From Ornithinimicrobium cryptoxanthini (GTDB taxonomy: Bacteria > Actinomycetota > Actinomycetes > Actinomycetales > Dermatophilaceae), in the NCBI RefSeq assembly GCF_023923205.1, contig NZ_CP099490.1, forward strand, positions 186,001-250,000: 64,000 nt of DNA. Reading direction: 5' to 3'. Positions 27,046 to 36,203 of the stretch are shown here, piece after piece. The first letter of the stretch is position 1; every line of letters starts with the position of its first letter. The notes beneath the pieces are model-generated. The model did not search any database. It was given only the letters and a program-made list of their open reading frames with translations, and was not told where the DNA came from. The position numbers were made by a program, and so were the translations under genes.

Positions 27046-28181
27046 CGAGCAACCCAGGTGCACCGGACGCCACACCGCGCGCCGCCACACCGGGCGGCGC
27101 CACACCGGACGCCGCCACACCGGGCGGCGACCAGACCGTGCTCCGGGTCGAGTCCCTCGAGGTGCACGCGGGCCAGCTCCAGCTGCTCCACGACGTGACG
27201 TTCTCGATCCAGCGAGGTGAGCGCGTCGGGCTGATCGGGGAGTCCGGCTCCGGCAAGTCGCTGACCGCGCTGGCCGTCATGGGGCTGCTCGCCGAGGGGC
27301 TCGAGGCCAGCGGCAGGGTCCACCTCGCCGGGCAGGGCCGGGAGCTGGTCAGCGCCTCGGAGGGAGCGATGAGCCACATCCGGGGCAACGACATGGCGAT
27401 GGTCTTCCAGGAGCCGATGACGGCCCTGAACCCGACCATGCGGGTGGGCCGCCAGGTCGCCGAGGTGATGACCCACCACGGCACCGCAGACCGCAGGACC
27501 GCCCGGCGCCGGGCGGTGGAGCTGCTGGAGCACGTCGGCCTGCCCGACCCAGCGGCGGTGGCCCGGTCCTATCCGCACCAGCTCTCCGGTGGGCAGCGCC
27601 AGCGGGTGGTCGCCGCGATCGCCCTGGCCAACGACCCGTTGCTGCTGATCTGTGACGAGCCGACGACCGCGCTGGACGTCACGGTGCAGGCGTTGGTGCT
27701 CGACCTGATCGTCACCGGCGTGGAGGAGCGGGACGCTGCGCTGCTCTTCATCACCCATGACCTGGCCGTCGTCGCGACGGTCTGCGAGCGGGTGCTGGTG
27801 ATGTATGGCGGGCGCATCGTCGAGGCCGGCCCCGTCACCGAGGTGCTCGGCAACCCGCAGCATCGCTACACCCAGGGGCTGGTCGCCGCGAGCGACCTGG
27901 AGGGCGTGCGGAAGGGGGAGGGCGTGCGGGAGGGGGAGGGCGTGCGGCAGGGGGAGGGCGTGCAGGACAGGGAGGCGCGCGCACCGCTGGCCACCATCCG
28001 CGGCAACGTGCCGCCGGCAGGACGCTTCCCCGAGGGCTGTGTCTTCCGCAACCGCTGCGACTTCGCCACCGCCGAGTGCGAGACGCTCCCGCCCTGGACC
28101 CCGCGGGGCACGCACGATGCGGGCGAGCGAGCCTCGGGATATGCCTGCTTCCACCCGGTCGGAGGTGAGTCCGATGGATGA
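27042..28181 (+). CDS. Peptide ABC transporter ATPase (DppD type)
   Basis: This 379-residue ATPase has Walker [20 protein letters not shown] (about residue 65), signature [19 protein letters not shown] (about 175), Walker [13 protein letters not shown] (about 200) and an oligopeptide-ABC C-terminal domain with a Cys cluster ([21 protein letters not shown]). Two repeat insertions stand out: an N-terminal Ala-Thr-Pro repeat before residue 28, and four copies of a six-residue unit EGVRxG just before the Cys domain, produced by an 18-bp DNA repeat. It overlaps DppC by 4 bp and DppF by 8 bp. Confidence 0.92.
   Translation: MTSNPGAPDATPRAATPGGATPDAATPGGDQTVLRVESLEVHAGQLQLLHDVTFSIQRGERVGLIGESGSGKSLTALAVMGLLAEGLEASGRVHLAGQGRELVSASEGAMSHIRGNDMAMVFQEPMTALNPTMRVGRQVAEVMTHHGTADRRTARRRAVELLEHVGLPDPAAVARSYPHQLSGGQRQRVVAAIALANDPLLLICDEPTTALDVTVQALVLDLIVTGVEERDAALLFITHDLAVVATVCERVLVMYGGRIVEAGPVTEVLGNPQHRYTQGLVAASDLEGVRKGEGVREGEGVRQGEGVQDREARAPLATIRGNVPPAGRFPEGCVFRNRCDFATAECETLPPWTPRGTHDAGERASGYACFHPVGGESDG
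27900..27971. repeat. Four 18-bp tandem repeats inside the DppD-type gene
   Basis: The unit GAGGGCGTGCGGNAGGGG is repeated from 27900, 27918, 27936 and 27954 (the last copy diverged). It encodes [18 protein letters not shown] and EGVQDR in the linker before the Cys-rich C-terminal domain. Confidence 0.8.
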
Positions 28182-29118
28182 GTCGCAGGACGGGGCGCCA
28201 GCCATCAGCCTGCGTGGCGTCAGTCGGGAGTTCCGGCGCCCGCGCACCTCGCTGACCGGCGCGCCCACGGTCGTGCACGCGGTGCGGGACGTGTCCCTGG
28301 ACATCCAGCCCGGCCAGCGTTTCGGCCTGGTCGGCGAGTCCGGCTCCGGCAAGACGACCCTGCTCAAGCTGATCAGCGGCCTGGACCAGCCCACCTCGGG
28401 GCAGATCCTCATCGAGGGCCGGCCCATCCAGGACAGCTCAGCCCGCCAGCTGCGCTGGTTGCGCCGCCGGCTGCAGCTGGTCTTCCAGGACCCGATGAGC
28501 TCCCTGGACCCGCGGATGCGGATCCGGCGGATTATCGCCGAACCGCTCGTGGCCCAAGGGATCCCGCGCGGGGACAAGGTCGACGACCTGCTCCAGCGGG
28601 TCGGGATGAACCCTGATGTGGCACATCGCTTCCCGCACCAGTTCAGCGGTGGTCAACGCCAGCGCATCTCGGTGGCCCGCGCGCTCGCCCCGGGCCCGCA
28701 CATCCTCATCGCCGATGAGCCGGTCAGCGCCCTCGACGTCTCGGTGCGTGCCCAGGTGCTCAACCTGATGGACGAGGTCGTCGAGGGCTTCGACCTGACC
28801 CTCGTCTTCGTCTCGCACGACCTGTCGGTGGTGCGGCACGTCTGCGACCGGATCGCGGTGATGCGAGCCGGGCAGATCGTCGAGGTGGCTCCGACCGAGC
28901 AGCTCTTCACGGACCCGCAGCACCCCTACACCCGTCAGTTGCTGGCGGCGGTGCCCCGCCTGCGGGACGCCCTGGCCGGCCGGTCGGCCGCCGAGCTGGC
29001 CGAGCAGACCAGGGCAGCGCTCGCCGCCGAGGGCGCGCGAGATAAGACCGGCATCGCGATGCTCACGGAACCGCCTGCACCCGAGCCACCTCCCGACTTC
29101 CCCCCGACTTCCCCTTGA
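28174..29118 (+). CDS. Peptide ABC transporter ATPase (DppF type)
   Basis: This 314-residue second ATPase of the importer has Walker A LVGESGSGKTTLLKLISGL (about residue 50), signature RFPHQFSGGQRQRISVARALA (about 150), Walker B ILIADEPVSALD (about 178) and H-loop FVSHDLSVVRHVCD (about 212). The C-terminal Pro-rich tail (after about residue 295) is short and the oligopeptide-ABC Cys domain is absent, as is usual for the partner subunit. It starts 8 bp inside DppD. Confidence 0.92.
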   Translation: MDESQDGAPAISLRGVSREFRRPRTSLTGAPTVVHAVRDVSLDIQPGQRFGLVGESGSGKTTLLKLISGLDQPTSGQILIEGRPIQDSSARQLRWLRRRLQLVFQDPMSSLDPRMRIRRIIAEPLVAQGIPRGDKVDDLLQRVGMNPDVAHRFPHQFSGGQRQRISVARALAPGPHILIADEPVSALDVSVRAQVLNLMDEVVEGFDLTLVFVSHDLSVVRHVCDRIAVMRAGQIVEVAPTEQLFTDPQHPYTRQLLAAVPRLRDALAGRSAAELAEQTRAALAAEGARDKTGIAMLTEPPAPEPPPDFPPTSP

Positions 29119-29147
29119 CCCCCCGACCCACGATCCTGGAGGACCTG

Positions 29148-30377
29148 ATGGACCGCGCTGACCCACTCGCCGGCGACCCGCCCGCCATCGACGAGGAGGC
29201 TGTCGTCGCCTTCACCCAGGACCTGGTCCGGCTCAGGTCGGTCCACGACCCCGCGGCGGGGACCGCGGAGGCGCCCGTCGCCCAGCTCGTCGCGCAACGG
29301 ATGCGGGAGTTCGGCTGGACCCCAGAGGTGACCGAGGTAGCCCCCGGACGGCCCAACGTCGTCGCGGTCATCGACGGCGGCGGAGGGCCCGGGCCGACGC
29401 TGATGTTTGAGGGCCACACCGACGTGGTCACCGAGGGTGAGCTCGACGCGTGGAGCTTCGATCCCTATGCGGCAGACATCGTCGACGGCCGGCTGCGCGG
29501 CCGCGGGAGCGCCGATATGAAGGCCGGCGTCGCGGCGATGATGTATGCCGCCAAGGCAGTGGTCGACCACGGCACCTTTCCCGGCCGGCTCGTCGTCGCA
29601 GCCCTGGTCGACGAGGAGGGGCTGATGCTCGGCGCCAAGGCCTTCGCGGCGACCCCGCTCGCGGCGGAGGTCGACGGGGCGATCTGCTGCGAGCCTGAGG
29701 CCGGCGAGATCTGCGCCGTCTCCAAGGGAGCCGTGCGACTGCAGGTCGAGTTCGAGGGAGCGATGGCGCACGGGGCGATGCCCCAGCACGCCCGCAACCC
29801 GCTGCCGGTCGCGGCCGAGTTCGTCCGGGCCGTGGCCCACCTCGAGACCGACCTGTTGGAGCGCCACGGCGTGCACGAGCACCTGGGCGAGAACTATCTG
29901 ACGCCCACCGTGCTGCTCGCCGGCGACACCGACCAGATCAACGTGATCCCGGCGCGAGCCGTGGTGTGCCTGGACATCCGCACCGTGCCGGGGGTCAACC
30001 ACCGCGACCTGGTGAACCGCCTGGACCGGCTGGCCTCCCGCTGTGGTGAGCCCACCGGGGTGACCGCCACCAGCGAGGTGGTCGACGACCGCCCGGCCGT
30101 CGAGACGCCCGTCAGCCACCCGATGATCGTGGCGCTCGCCGCCGCGCACCAGGCGGTGACCGGCCAGGTCGCGGTCTATGGAGGTGTGCCCGGCGCGACG
30201 GATGGGACGATCCTGACCCGGGATGCCGGCATACCGACCGTGGTCTATGGTCCCGGCGGCAAGTGGATCGCCCACCAGGCCGATGAGTTCGTCGAGGTGG
30301 CCGAGATCATCTCCGCCGCCCGGGTCTATGCCGAGGCGGCCCGGCGGTTCCTGACCTCGGGTGACCCGACCCCCTGA
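29148..30377 (+). CDS. M20 family metallopeptidase (ArgE/DapE/ACY1 type)
   Basis: This 409-residue two-zinc hydrolase removes acyl or peptide groups from amino acids. Metal-binding features are the His in MFEGHTDVVTEG (about residue 88), the Asp in GRGSADMKAGVAAMMYA (about 122), the catalytic Glu in DEEGLMLGAK (about 158), the Glu in CCEPEAGEICAVSKG and a His near the C-terminus (KWIAHQADEFVEV). ATG 29148 has GGAGG 5 nt upstream. A TTG at 29115 overlapping the DppF stop is a longer option. Its position suggests it digests the imported peptides or acylated amino acids. Confidence 0.85.
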   Translation: MDRADPLAGDPPAIDEEAVVAFTQDLVRLRSVHDPAAGTAEAPVAQLVAQRMREFGWTPEVTEVAPGRPNVVAVIDGGGGPGPTLMFEGHTDVVTEGELDAWSFDPYAADIVDGRLRGRGSADMKAGVAAMMYAAKAVVDHGTFPGRLVVAALVDEEGLMLGAKAFAATPLAAEVDGAICCEPEAGEICAVSKGAVRLQVEFEGAMAHGAMPQHARNPLPVAAEFVRAVAHLETDLLERHGVHEHLGENYLTPTVLLAGDTDQINVIPARAVVCLDIRTVPGVNHRDLVNRLDRLASRCGEPTGVTATSEVVDDRPAVETPVSHPMIVALAAAHQAVTGQVAVYGGVPGATDGTILTRDAGIPTVVYGPGGKWIAHQADEFVEVAEIISAARVYAEAARRFLTSGDPTP

Positions 30378-30401
30378 CCCATGTCTCGCGCCGGCGCTGG
30401 C

Positions 30402-30407
30402 TAACCT
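30402..30407 (+). promoter_or_regulatory. -10 box TAACCT for the DsbA-like gene
   Basis: TAACCT ends 7 nt before GTG 30415, without a ribosome binding site, consistent with a leaderless start at 30415. Confidence 0.45.
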
Positions 30408-30414
30408 GGTGGGC

Positions 30415-31362
30415 GTGAGCACCCCGTCAGGGCAGGTGCCGCCGGGGGACGAGCACCCGGCTGCCCCTATCGCCCCCTCGCCCTACGCGTCCTACCCTCC
30501 GTCGGGCCCCAGGAAGCAGACCGCCAGCATCATGTGGGCGATCGCGACGATCGTGGTCGCGCTCGTGGGTGGCTTCCTGATCTACACCGCCATGACGCAG
30601 GACGACACCGAGACAGCCGGCCCGGAGAGCGGGCAGGAGAGTGGGCAGGACGCGACGCCTGGGTCGACCGGCACCGCCCCGGCCACCGAGGGTGAGGGCG
30701 TGCCCGCCGTGCCGAGCGCCGACGCGCCGCAGGCCGAGACCGCTGCGCCGACGGGCGAGACCGCTGCGCCGACGGTCCGGGAGATGTCTGAGGAGCAGAA
30801 GCAGTTCCTGCTCGGGCTGGCGCGCCGCGATGCCGACGACCCGATGGCGATGGGCGAGGTCGATGCCCCTGTGGTCGTCATCGAGTACGCCGACTATCGC
30901 TGCCCGTTCTGCGCCGAGTGGGGACGTGAGGTCCAGCCTGAGCTGCGTGACCTGGTCGAGGACGGCACCCTGCGGATCGAGTTCCGCGACCGGGTGATCT
31001 TCGGTGCGGAGTCCGAGCTGGTGGCGATGGCCGCCCGGGCCGCCGGCGAGCAGGGCCTCTACTGGCAGTTCCACGACGCGGTGTATGCCGCGGCGCCCGA
31101 CAGCGGCCATCCTGACCTGCCACGGGAGATGCTGATCGGCTTCGCCGAGGAGATCGGGGTGCCGGACCTGGCCCAGTTCGAGGAGGACCTGGACTCCGCC
31201 GAGCTCCGGGAGGGGATCGCGGCCGACCAGGCCGAGGCCACCTCGCTCGGGATCAACTCCACCCCGACCTTCCTGGTCAACAGCACCCCCGTGCAGGGCG
31301 CGCAGCCCGCCGAGGTGTTCCGCCAGATCATCGCGCTGGAGCTCGAAGCCGCGACGGGCTGA
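30415..31362 (+). CDS. Membrane-anchored DsbA-family thiol:disulfide oxidoreductase
   Basis: This 315-residue protein has a Pro-rich cytoplasmic N-terminus and one membrane helix at about residues 38-62 (IMWAIATIVVALVGGFLIYTA). An acidic, Thr/Ala-rich extracellular linker and a thioredoxin/DsbA fold follow. The active-site motif is CPFC in EYADYRCPFCAEWG (about residue 163) and the cis-Pro is in INSTPTFLVN. These match actinobacterial DsbA/MdbA-like enzymes that form disulfides in exported proteins. The linker repeats the unit AAPTGET. The gene is monocistronic as far as the DNA shows. Confidence 0.85.
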   Translation: MSTPSGQVPPGDEHPAAPIAPSPYASYPPSGPRKQTASIMWAIATIVVALVGGFLIYTAMTQDDTETAGPESGQESGQDATPGSTGTAPATEGEGVPAVPSADAPQAETAAPTGETAAPTVREMSEEQKQFLLGLARRDADDPMAMGEVDAPVVVIEYADYRCPFCAEWGREVQPELRDLVEDGTLRIEFRDRVIFGAESELVAMAARAAGEQGLYWQFHDAVYAAAPDSGHPDLPREMLIGFAEEIGVPDLAQFEEDLDSAELREGIAADQAEATSLGINSTPTFLVNSTPVQGAQPAEVFRQIIALELEAATG

Positions 31363-31394
31363 CCACCCTGGCCCCGGCCGTCGGGGCCGCGGCC

Positions 31395-31400
31395 TACGCT
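31395..31400 (+). promoter_or_regulatory. -10 box TACGCT for the P1 peptidase
   Basis: TACGCT ends 6 nt before GTG 31407, and no Shine-Dalgarno sequence is seen. Confidence 0.45.
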
Positions 31401-31406
31401 CGGGGG

Positions 31407-32519
31407 GTGAGCACCCAGGCGCAGCCCGACCCGATGTGGCCCCTCGACCCCCAGGTCGGTCCGGGGCCGACCAACTCGATCGTCGACGTCGTGGGGCTGC
31501 GCGTGGGGCAGCACCAGCGCTCGGGCGACGGCTGGTTGACGGGCACGACCGTGGTGCTCCCGGGACCCGACGGTGCCGTCGGCGGGGTCGACGTGCGCGG
31601 CGGCGGCCCGGGCACGCGGGAGACGGACCTGCTCGACCCGATCCACCAGGTCGACCGGGTGCATGCCGTCGTGCTGACCGGCGGCAGCGCCTTCGGGCTG
31701 GCGTCGGCGGACGGCGTGATGCAGCACCTGTTGGCCGAAGGCACCGGCTTCCCCGCCGGTCAGGAGCCGGGCCAGGTGGTGCCGATTGTCCCGGCGGCGG
31801 TGATCTTCGATCTCGGCCGCGGCGGTGACTTCGCCAGCACGCCCGATGCCTCGTTCGGAGCGGCCGCCTGTGCGGCAGCGACCGCTGAGCCACCCGCCCT
31901 CGGGTGCGTCGGTGCCGGGACGGGCGCCGAGTGCGGCGGGCTCAAGGGAGGGGTCGGGTCGGCCAGCGCGGTGCTGCCCGACGGCACGAGCGTGGCCGCG
32001 CTCGTGGTCGTCAACTCCGGCGGGCACGTGGTGGACCTGCGCACCGGCGAGCTGGTCGGTGCGGGGGCACTGCTCGAGGGTGACCTGGACGTGCTGGGGG
32101 AGCGGTCGCCATACGCTCTGTCGCGGCCAGACCCCGCGGAGCTGCAGGCGGCGCGGGAGAGGGCCGGTGCCGTGTCCGGTGGACTGGTGCCCAAGGTGCT
32201 GGCGACGACGATCGGGGTGATCGCGACCGACGCCACGCTGACCAAGGCCCAGGCGAGCAAGGTCGCGGGGATCGGACACGACGGGATGGCCCGGGCGATT
32301 GACCCGGTGCACACCATGTTTGACGGGGACACGATCTTCACCCTGGCGACCGGTGCCCGGCCGGCGCCCGACCCCTACGCCTTCCACGGACTGCTCACGG
32401 TGGCGGCCCGGGTGATGACCCGCGCGATCGTGCGCGGCGTGTTGGCGGCTCGAGGATCGGCCGACGGTGTGCGGTCCTATGCAGAGGCGTTTCCCAGTGC
32501 ATTTCATCAGCCCCAATGA
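31407..32519 (+). CDS. P1 (S58) family peptidase, DmpA/BapA-like
   Basis: This 370-residue protein is of the DmpA/beta-peptidyl aminopeptidase family, N-terminal nucleophile hydrolases that cut themselves into two chains. It shows the family's Gly-rich strands VDVRGGGPGTRETDLLDP (about residue 60), VLTGGSAFGLASADGVM (about 92) and VGAGTGAECGGLKGG (about 172). The likely processing site is before the Ser in ALVVVNSGGHVVD (about residue 205), where a new N-terminal nucleophile would be exposed. I infer that from family knowledge only. GTG start, probably leaderless. Confidence 0.82.
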   Translation: MSTQAQPDPMWPLDPQVGPGPTNSIVDVVGLRVGQHQRSGDGWLTGTTVVLPGPDGAVGGVDVRGGGPGTRETDLLDPIHQVDRVHAVVLTGGSAFGLASADGVMQHLLAEGTGFPAGQEPGQVVPIVPAAVIFDLGRGGDFASTPDASFGAAACAAATAEPPALGCVGAGTGAECGGLKGGVGSASAVLPDGTSVAALVVVNSGGHVVDLRTGELVGAGALLEGDLDVLGERSPYALSRPDPAELQAARERAGAVSGGLVPKVLATTIGVIATDATLTKAQASKVAGIGHDGMARAIDPVHTMFDGDTIFTLATGARPAPDPYAFHGLLTVAARVMTRAIVRGVLAARGSADGVRSYAEAFPSAFHQPQ

Positions 32520-32585
32520 CTGGGCGACACGGGTTTATCGACGTCGGACAATGATTTCGCAACTTTCAAATGTTAACCGGAATGT

Positions 32586-32770
32586 TATAAGAATTTGGGA
32601 ATCCCCCCTGCGCTAGCGGTACGTTTGAAGACGCGGCGCCACCTCCCTGTGAGTCACGGCTTCAGCCGTCCGGTGTGGCTTTGACGCTCCCGCCAGATGC
32701 CGCAGGGGCTTTAGGCGCTGCCCGAGATGTCAGCGCACGGTTGATGTCAGGACCTGAGGAGCTCATCACG
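32586..32770 (+). promoter_or_regulatory. AT-rich promoter island and structured leader of the betaine importer
   Basis: The 251-bp gap 32520-32770 has an AT-rich core unlike its surroundings. It contains a direct repeat (AATGTTA at two sites 12 bp apart) and TATAAG at 32586-32591. GGGAAT (32597-32602) followed about 20 bp later by CGTT is a possible alternative-sigma promoter. Downstream, a small hairpin (ACGGC TTCA GCCGT, 32656-32669) lies in a leader of about 170 nt. I cannot match it to a known riboswitch. Confidence 0.35.
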
Positions 32771-34030
32771 GTGCCAGTCATCAAGGCGGAGCATGCCTAT
32801 AAGGTGTTCGGTCGGCGACCAGAACGAGCCGTGGAACGGCTGCGTGCCGGGACGGCGCGGGAGGAGCTGCACCGCGAGGGCGTGACCGCGGCCGTGATCG
32901 ACGCCTCGTTCGAGGTGGACGCGGGAGAGATCTTCGTCGTCATGGGCCTGTCCGGGTCGGGCAAGTCGACCCTGATCAGGATGGTCAACGGGCTGTTGAC
33001 GCCGACGGCGGGCCACCTCGAGGTGGCTGGTCACAGTGTCCAGGACCTCGACGACAGGGGCCTGCGCAAGCTGCGCCGCGAGCAGATCAGCATGGTCTTC
33101 CAGCACTTCGCGCTCCTGCCGCACCGCACTGTCGGTGAGAACGCCGCCTATGGCCTGACGCTGCAGGGGATGAACCGATCCGATCGGCAGGCACAGGCCG
33201 AGAAGGCGCTGGAGATGGTCGGTCTGGGCGGGTGGGGCGGTTCGCTGCCCGGAGAGCTCTCCGGAGGCATGCGCCAGCGTGTCGGACTGGCACGGGCGCT
33301 GGCCGCTGGCACCGAGGTGCTCCTGATGGACGAGGCGTTCAGCGCGCTCGACCCCCTCATCCGTCGCGAGATGCAGGACCAGCTCATCGAGCTGCAGCAG
33401 CGGCTGGACAAGACGATCCTGTTCATCACCCACGACCTCAACGAGGCGATGCGCCTCGGCGACCGGATCGCGATGATGCGCGACGGACGGATCGTGCAGA
33501 TCGGGACGGCGGAGCAGATCCTCAACGACCCGGCCAACGACTATGTCGCGCAGTTCGTCCAGGATGTCGACCGGACCAGGGTGCTGACCGCGTCGTCGGT
33601 GATGGAACCGCCCGTGGCGGTGCTCGGCTCCGAGCAGGGACCACGCACAGCGCACCGCCTGATGCGCGAGCACCAGGTCTCGCACCTGATGGTCGTGGAC
33701 CGCAGCTACTCACTCCTGGGTGTCGTGCGCGAGGACGACGTGGCTCGCGCGGTGGAGCGGCAGCAGGATGACCTGACCGGCCTCGTCGAGCCGGTCGTCA
33801 CGGTGGCGCCCGACGTGGCGCTCGCCGACCTGTTTGCCGCCTCGGCGGTGAGCCCAGACGCCCTGGCGGTCATGGAAGGCACCAGGCTGGTGGGAGTCAT
33901 CCCGCGAGTCACCATGCTCAGTGCGCTTGCCAGTGTCGGCGGGCAGAAGGTCGCCGACGCCGACATCCAGGCGGTCGGTGGTGGCCAGGCGTTCGCCGCA
34001 GCCGCCCCGGCAGGAGGGGGGCACTCATGA
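32771..34030 (+). CDS. proV: Glycine betaine/proline ABC transporter ATPase (ProV type)
   Basis: This 419-residue ATPase of a quaternary-ammonium osmoprotectant importer has Walker A VMGLSGSGKSTLIRMVNGL (about residue 60), signature ELSGGMRQRVGLARALAAG (about 165), Walker B VLLMDEAFSALD (about 188) and H-loop FITHDLNEAMRLGD (about 220). Two C-terminal CBS domains lie near residues 290-400 (LMREHQVSHLMVVDR and VSPDALAVMEG), the usual sensor of ionic strength or nucleotides. GTG 32771 was chosen because GAGGAG lies 9 nt upstream. It overlaps proW by 4 bp. Confidence 0.93.
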   Translation: MPVIKAEHAYKVFGRRPERAVERLRAGTAREELHREGVTAAVIDASFEVDAGEIFVVMGLSGSGKSTLIRMVNGLLTPTAGHLEVAGHSVQDLDDRGLRKLRREQISMVFQHFALLPHRTVGENAAYGLTLQGMNRSDRQAQAEKALEMVGLGGWGGSLPGELSGGMRQRVGLARALAAGTEVLLMDEAFSALDPLIRREMQDQLIELQQRLDKTILFITHDLNEAMRLGDRIAMMRDGRIVQIGTAEQILNDPANDYVAQFVQDVDRTRVLTASSVMEPPVAVLGSEQGPRTAHRLMREHQVSHLMVVDRSYSLLGVVREDDVARAVERQQDDLTGLVEPVVTVAPDVALADLFAASAVSPDALAVMEGTRLVGVIPRVTMLSALASVGGQKVADADIQAVGGGQAFAAAAPAGGGHS

Positions 34031-34980
34031 TGCTGCAGACCATGGACACCGTCGAGTCGGGCATCCCCCGCATCCCCGTCGGTCAGTGGATCGACACCGG
34101 CTTCGACTGGGTCAAGACCAACTTCCGCGAGTTCTTCCACCTTCTGGCGGACGGCATCGAGACCGCGGTGGAAGGCCTGGCAGACCTCCTGGCGTGGCCG
34201 CCGGCGCTCGCCGTGGTGATCGTGCTGTCGCTGCTCGCCTGGCTCGCGCGCGACTGGAAGCTGGGGCTGGGGTCGTTGCTGAGCCTCGGTGCCGTCATCG
34301 GCATGGACCAGTGGGACAACTCCATGGTCACGCTGGCGCTGGTCGTCGTGGCCACGGTCGTCGCACTGGTGCTGGCGATCCCGCTGGGCATCGCCGCCGC
34401 CCGGTGGGACCCGCTGAGTGCAGCCATCCGGCCGGTCATGGACCTGATGCAGACCATGCCTGCCTTTGTGTGGCTGGTCCCGGTGGTCACCCTCTTCAGC
34501 ATCGGGGTGCCCGGGGCCCTGATCGCCACCGTCATCTTCGCGCTGCCCCCAGGGGTGCGACTGACCGAGCTGGGCATCCGCCAGGTCGACGCCGAGGTCG
34601 TGGAGGCTGGTCACGCCTTCGGCGGCACGCCGCGACAGATCCTGCGCGGCATCCAGTTCCCCCTCGCCATGCCCACGATCATGGCCGGCGTCAACCAGGT
34701 CATCATGCTCGCGCTGTCGATGGCCGTGATCGCCGGCCTGGTCGGAGCCGGTGGCCTCGGCGGTGCAGTGGTCTCGGCGATCATGACGCTCAACATCGGG
34801 CTCGGCTTCGAGGCCGGTCTGTCGGTGGTCGTGCTCGCGATCTATCTGGACCGCGTCACCGCCTCCGTGGGCGGAGGGGGCTTCTCGCTCCTGCGCAGAC
34901 GCGGGCGCAACGCCGGCAGCGTGCCAGAGCCGGCCACGGACGAGGACGTTGATCTCGAGGGACGAAAGGCGATGGTCTGA
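34027..34980 (+). CDS. proW: Glycine betaine ABC transporter permease (ProW type)
   Basis: This 317-residue permease has about seven helices. The N-terminal region holds an amphipathic stretch FDWVKTNFREFFHLLADGIE. The EAA loop IRQVDAEVVEAGHAFGGTPRQIL lies near residue 185 and MQTMPAFVWLVPVVTLF near 140, both hallmarks of ProW. A charged tail follows the last helix. Its ATG overlaps the proV stop. About 85 bp separate it from the binding-protein gene. Confidence 0.93.
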   Translation: MMLQTMDTVESGIPRIPVGQWIDTGFDWVKTNFREFFHLLADGIETAVEGLADLLAWPPALAVVIVLSLLAWLARDWKLGLGSLLSLGAVIGMDQWDNSMVTLALVVVATVVALVLAIPLGIAAARWDPLSAAIRPVMDLMQTMPAFVWLVPVVTLFSIGVPGALIATVIFALPPGVRLTELGIRQVDAEVVEAGHAFGGTPRQILRGIQFPLAMPTIMAGVNQVIMLALSMAVIAGLVGAGGLGGAVVSAIMTLNIGLGFEAGLSVVVLAIYLDRVTASVGGGGFSLLRRRGRNAGSVPEPATDEDVDLEGRKAMV

Positions 34981-35065
34981 GCTGGGCTGACACGAGGGCG
35001 GACCCAAGTCCGCAACACCCGCGGCCGAGAGGGCCGACAACACTCCCACAAGGAGGAACAACGTC

Positions 35066-36061
35066 ATGAAGCACACTTCGATGATCATGCGCACCGGGGC
35101 CATCACCGGCCTGCTCGCGCTGACCCTGACCGCCTGCGGCTCCGACGGTGGCGACACCGAGGACGACGCCAACGCCGGCGACACCGCAGCAGAGGACACC
35201 GACGACTCGGCTGGTGACGACACGGACGAGTCCGCCGACGCGGGTGGCGAGGAGGCCGCCGGCGGCGGTGAGGGAGGGACCATCACGCTGGGCATCATCC
35301 CGTCGTGGACAGACGGTCTCAGCACGGCATACCTGTGGAAGAACGTCCTCGAGGGCGAGGGCTACGAGGTCGAGATCACCGAGATCGCCGATGCCGGCCT
35401 GCTCTACACCGGCGTCGCCAACGGTGACATCGACATCTATCCCTCCGCCTGGCCCGAGGTCACGCACGCGTCCTACATGGAGGAGTACGGCGACCAGCTC
35501 GAGGACCTCGGCGCCTACTACGAGAACGCGAAGCTCACCTTCGCCGTGCCGGAATACACCGAGATCAGCTCCATTGCCGATCTCGCGGACAACGTCGACA
35601 TGTTTGGCGGCGAGATCATCGGGATCGAGCCCGGCGCCGGTCTGACCAAGGCCACCAAGGAGTCGGTGATGCCGACCTACGGCCTCGATGACTACACCCT
35701 GGTCGAGTCGTCGACGACAGCGATGCTGACCGAGCTGGGCTCCGCGATCGACAATCAGGAGGACATCGTCGTCACGCTGTGGCGTCCGTTCTGGGCCAAC
35801 AGCGAGTTCCCGGTCAAGGACCTGGAGGACCCCGAGGGTGCTCTCGGCGAGCCGGAGACGCTCAATGCGATCGCCACCGCCGGCTTCAGCGAGGAGTTCC
35901 CCGAGGTCGCGGAGATGTTTGGCAACTTCACGCTGGACGACGACGCCTACGGGTCCTTGGAGGACACGGTCGTCAATGAGTATGGCGGGGGTCAGGAAGC
36001 CGAGGCCATCGAGGCGTGGCTCGAGGCCAACCCCGACTTCATCGGCACTCTGACGAGCTGA
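35066..36061 (+). CDS. proX: Glycine betaine-binding lipoprotein (ProX/OpuAC type)
   Basis: This 331-residue substrate-binding lipoprotein has a signal peptide ending in LLALTLTAC (Cys near residue 23). A very acidic Asp/Glu/Thr linker of about 45 residues follows, then an OpuAC-type binding domain beginning at ITLGIIPSWTDGLSTAYLW. Trp and Tyr residues that would form the aromatic cage for a trimethylammonium group are visible in IPSWTDG, IYPSAWPEVTH and VTLWRPFWAN. AAGGAGG precedes the ATG. A strong hairpin ends the operon. Confidence 0.92.
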   Translation: MKHTSMIMRTGAITGLLALTLTACGSDGGDTEDDANAGDTAAEDTDDSAGDDTDESADAGGEEAAGGGEGGTITLGIIPSWTDGLSTAYLWKNVLEGEGYEVEITEIADAGLLYTGVANGDIDIYPSAWPEVTHASYMEEYGDQLEDLGAYYENAKLTFAVPEYTEISSIADLADNVDMFGGEIIGIEPGAGLTKATKESVMPTYGLDDYTLVESSTTAMLTELGSAIDNQEDIVVTLWRPFWANSEFPVKDLEDPEGALGEPETLNAIATAGFSEEFPEVAEMFGNFTLDDDAYGSLEDTVVNEYGGGQEAEAIEAWLEANPDFIGTLTS

Positions 36062-36083
36062 TTGTCGAGTTCGCAAAGCGCAG

Positions 36084-36121
36084 GCGGCCCGTCCCGGAGG
36101 ATGACCTCCGAGGCGGGCCGC
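36084..36121 (+). terminator. Terminator after the ProVWX-type operon
   Basis: A 17-bp stem with one G-U pair and one mismatch, from GCGGCCCG through CGGAGG, closes on an ATGA loop (36101-36104). It begins 22 bp after the proX stop. Confidence 0.8.
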
Positions 36122-36189
36122 GGCTCTGCCCGCGTTCTGTCCGCGCTCTGTCGCCGAGCACCACGGAGCTGGCCGCCCGCCGCCCGACG

Positions 36190-36195
36190 TAGACT
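36190..36195 (+). promoter_or_regulatory. -10 box TAGACT for purU
   Basis: TAGACT ends 8 nt before GTG 36204, with no Shine-Dalgarno sequence. Confidence 0.4.
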
Positions 36196-36203
36196 CCCGC
36201 TCC

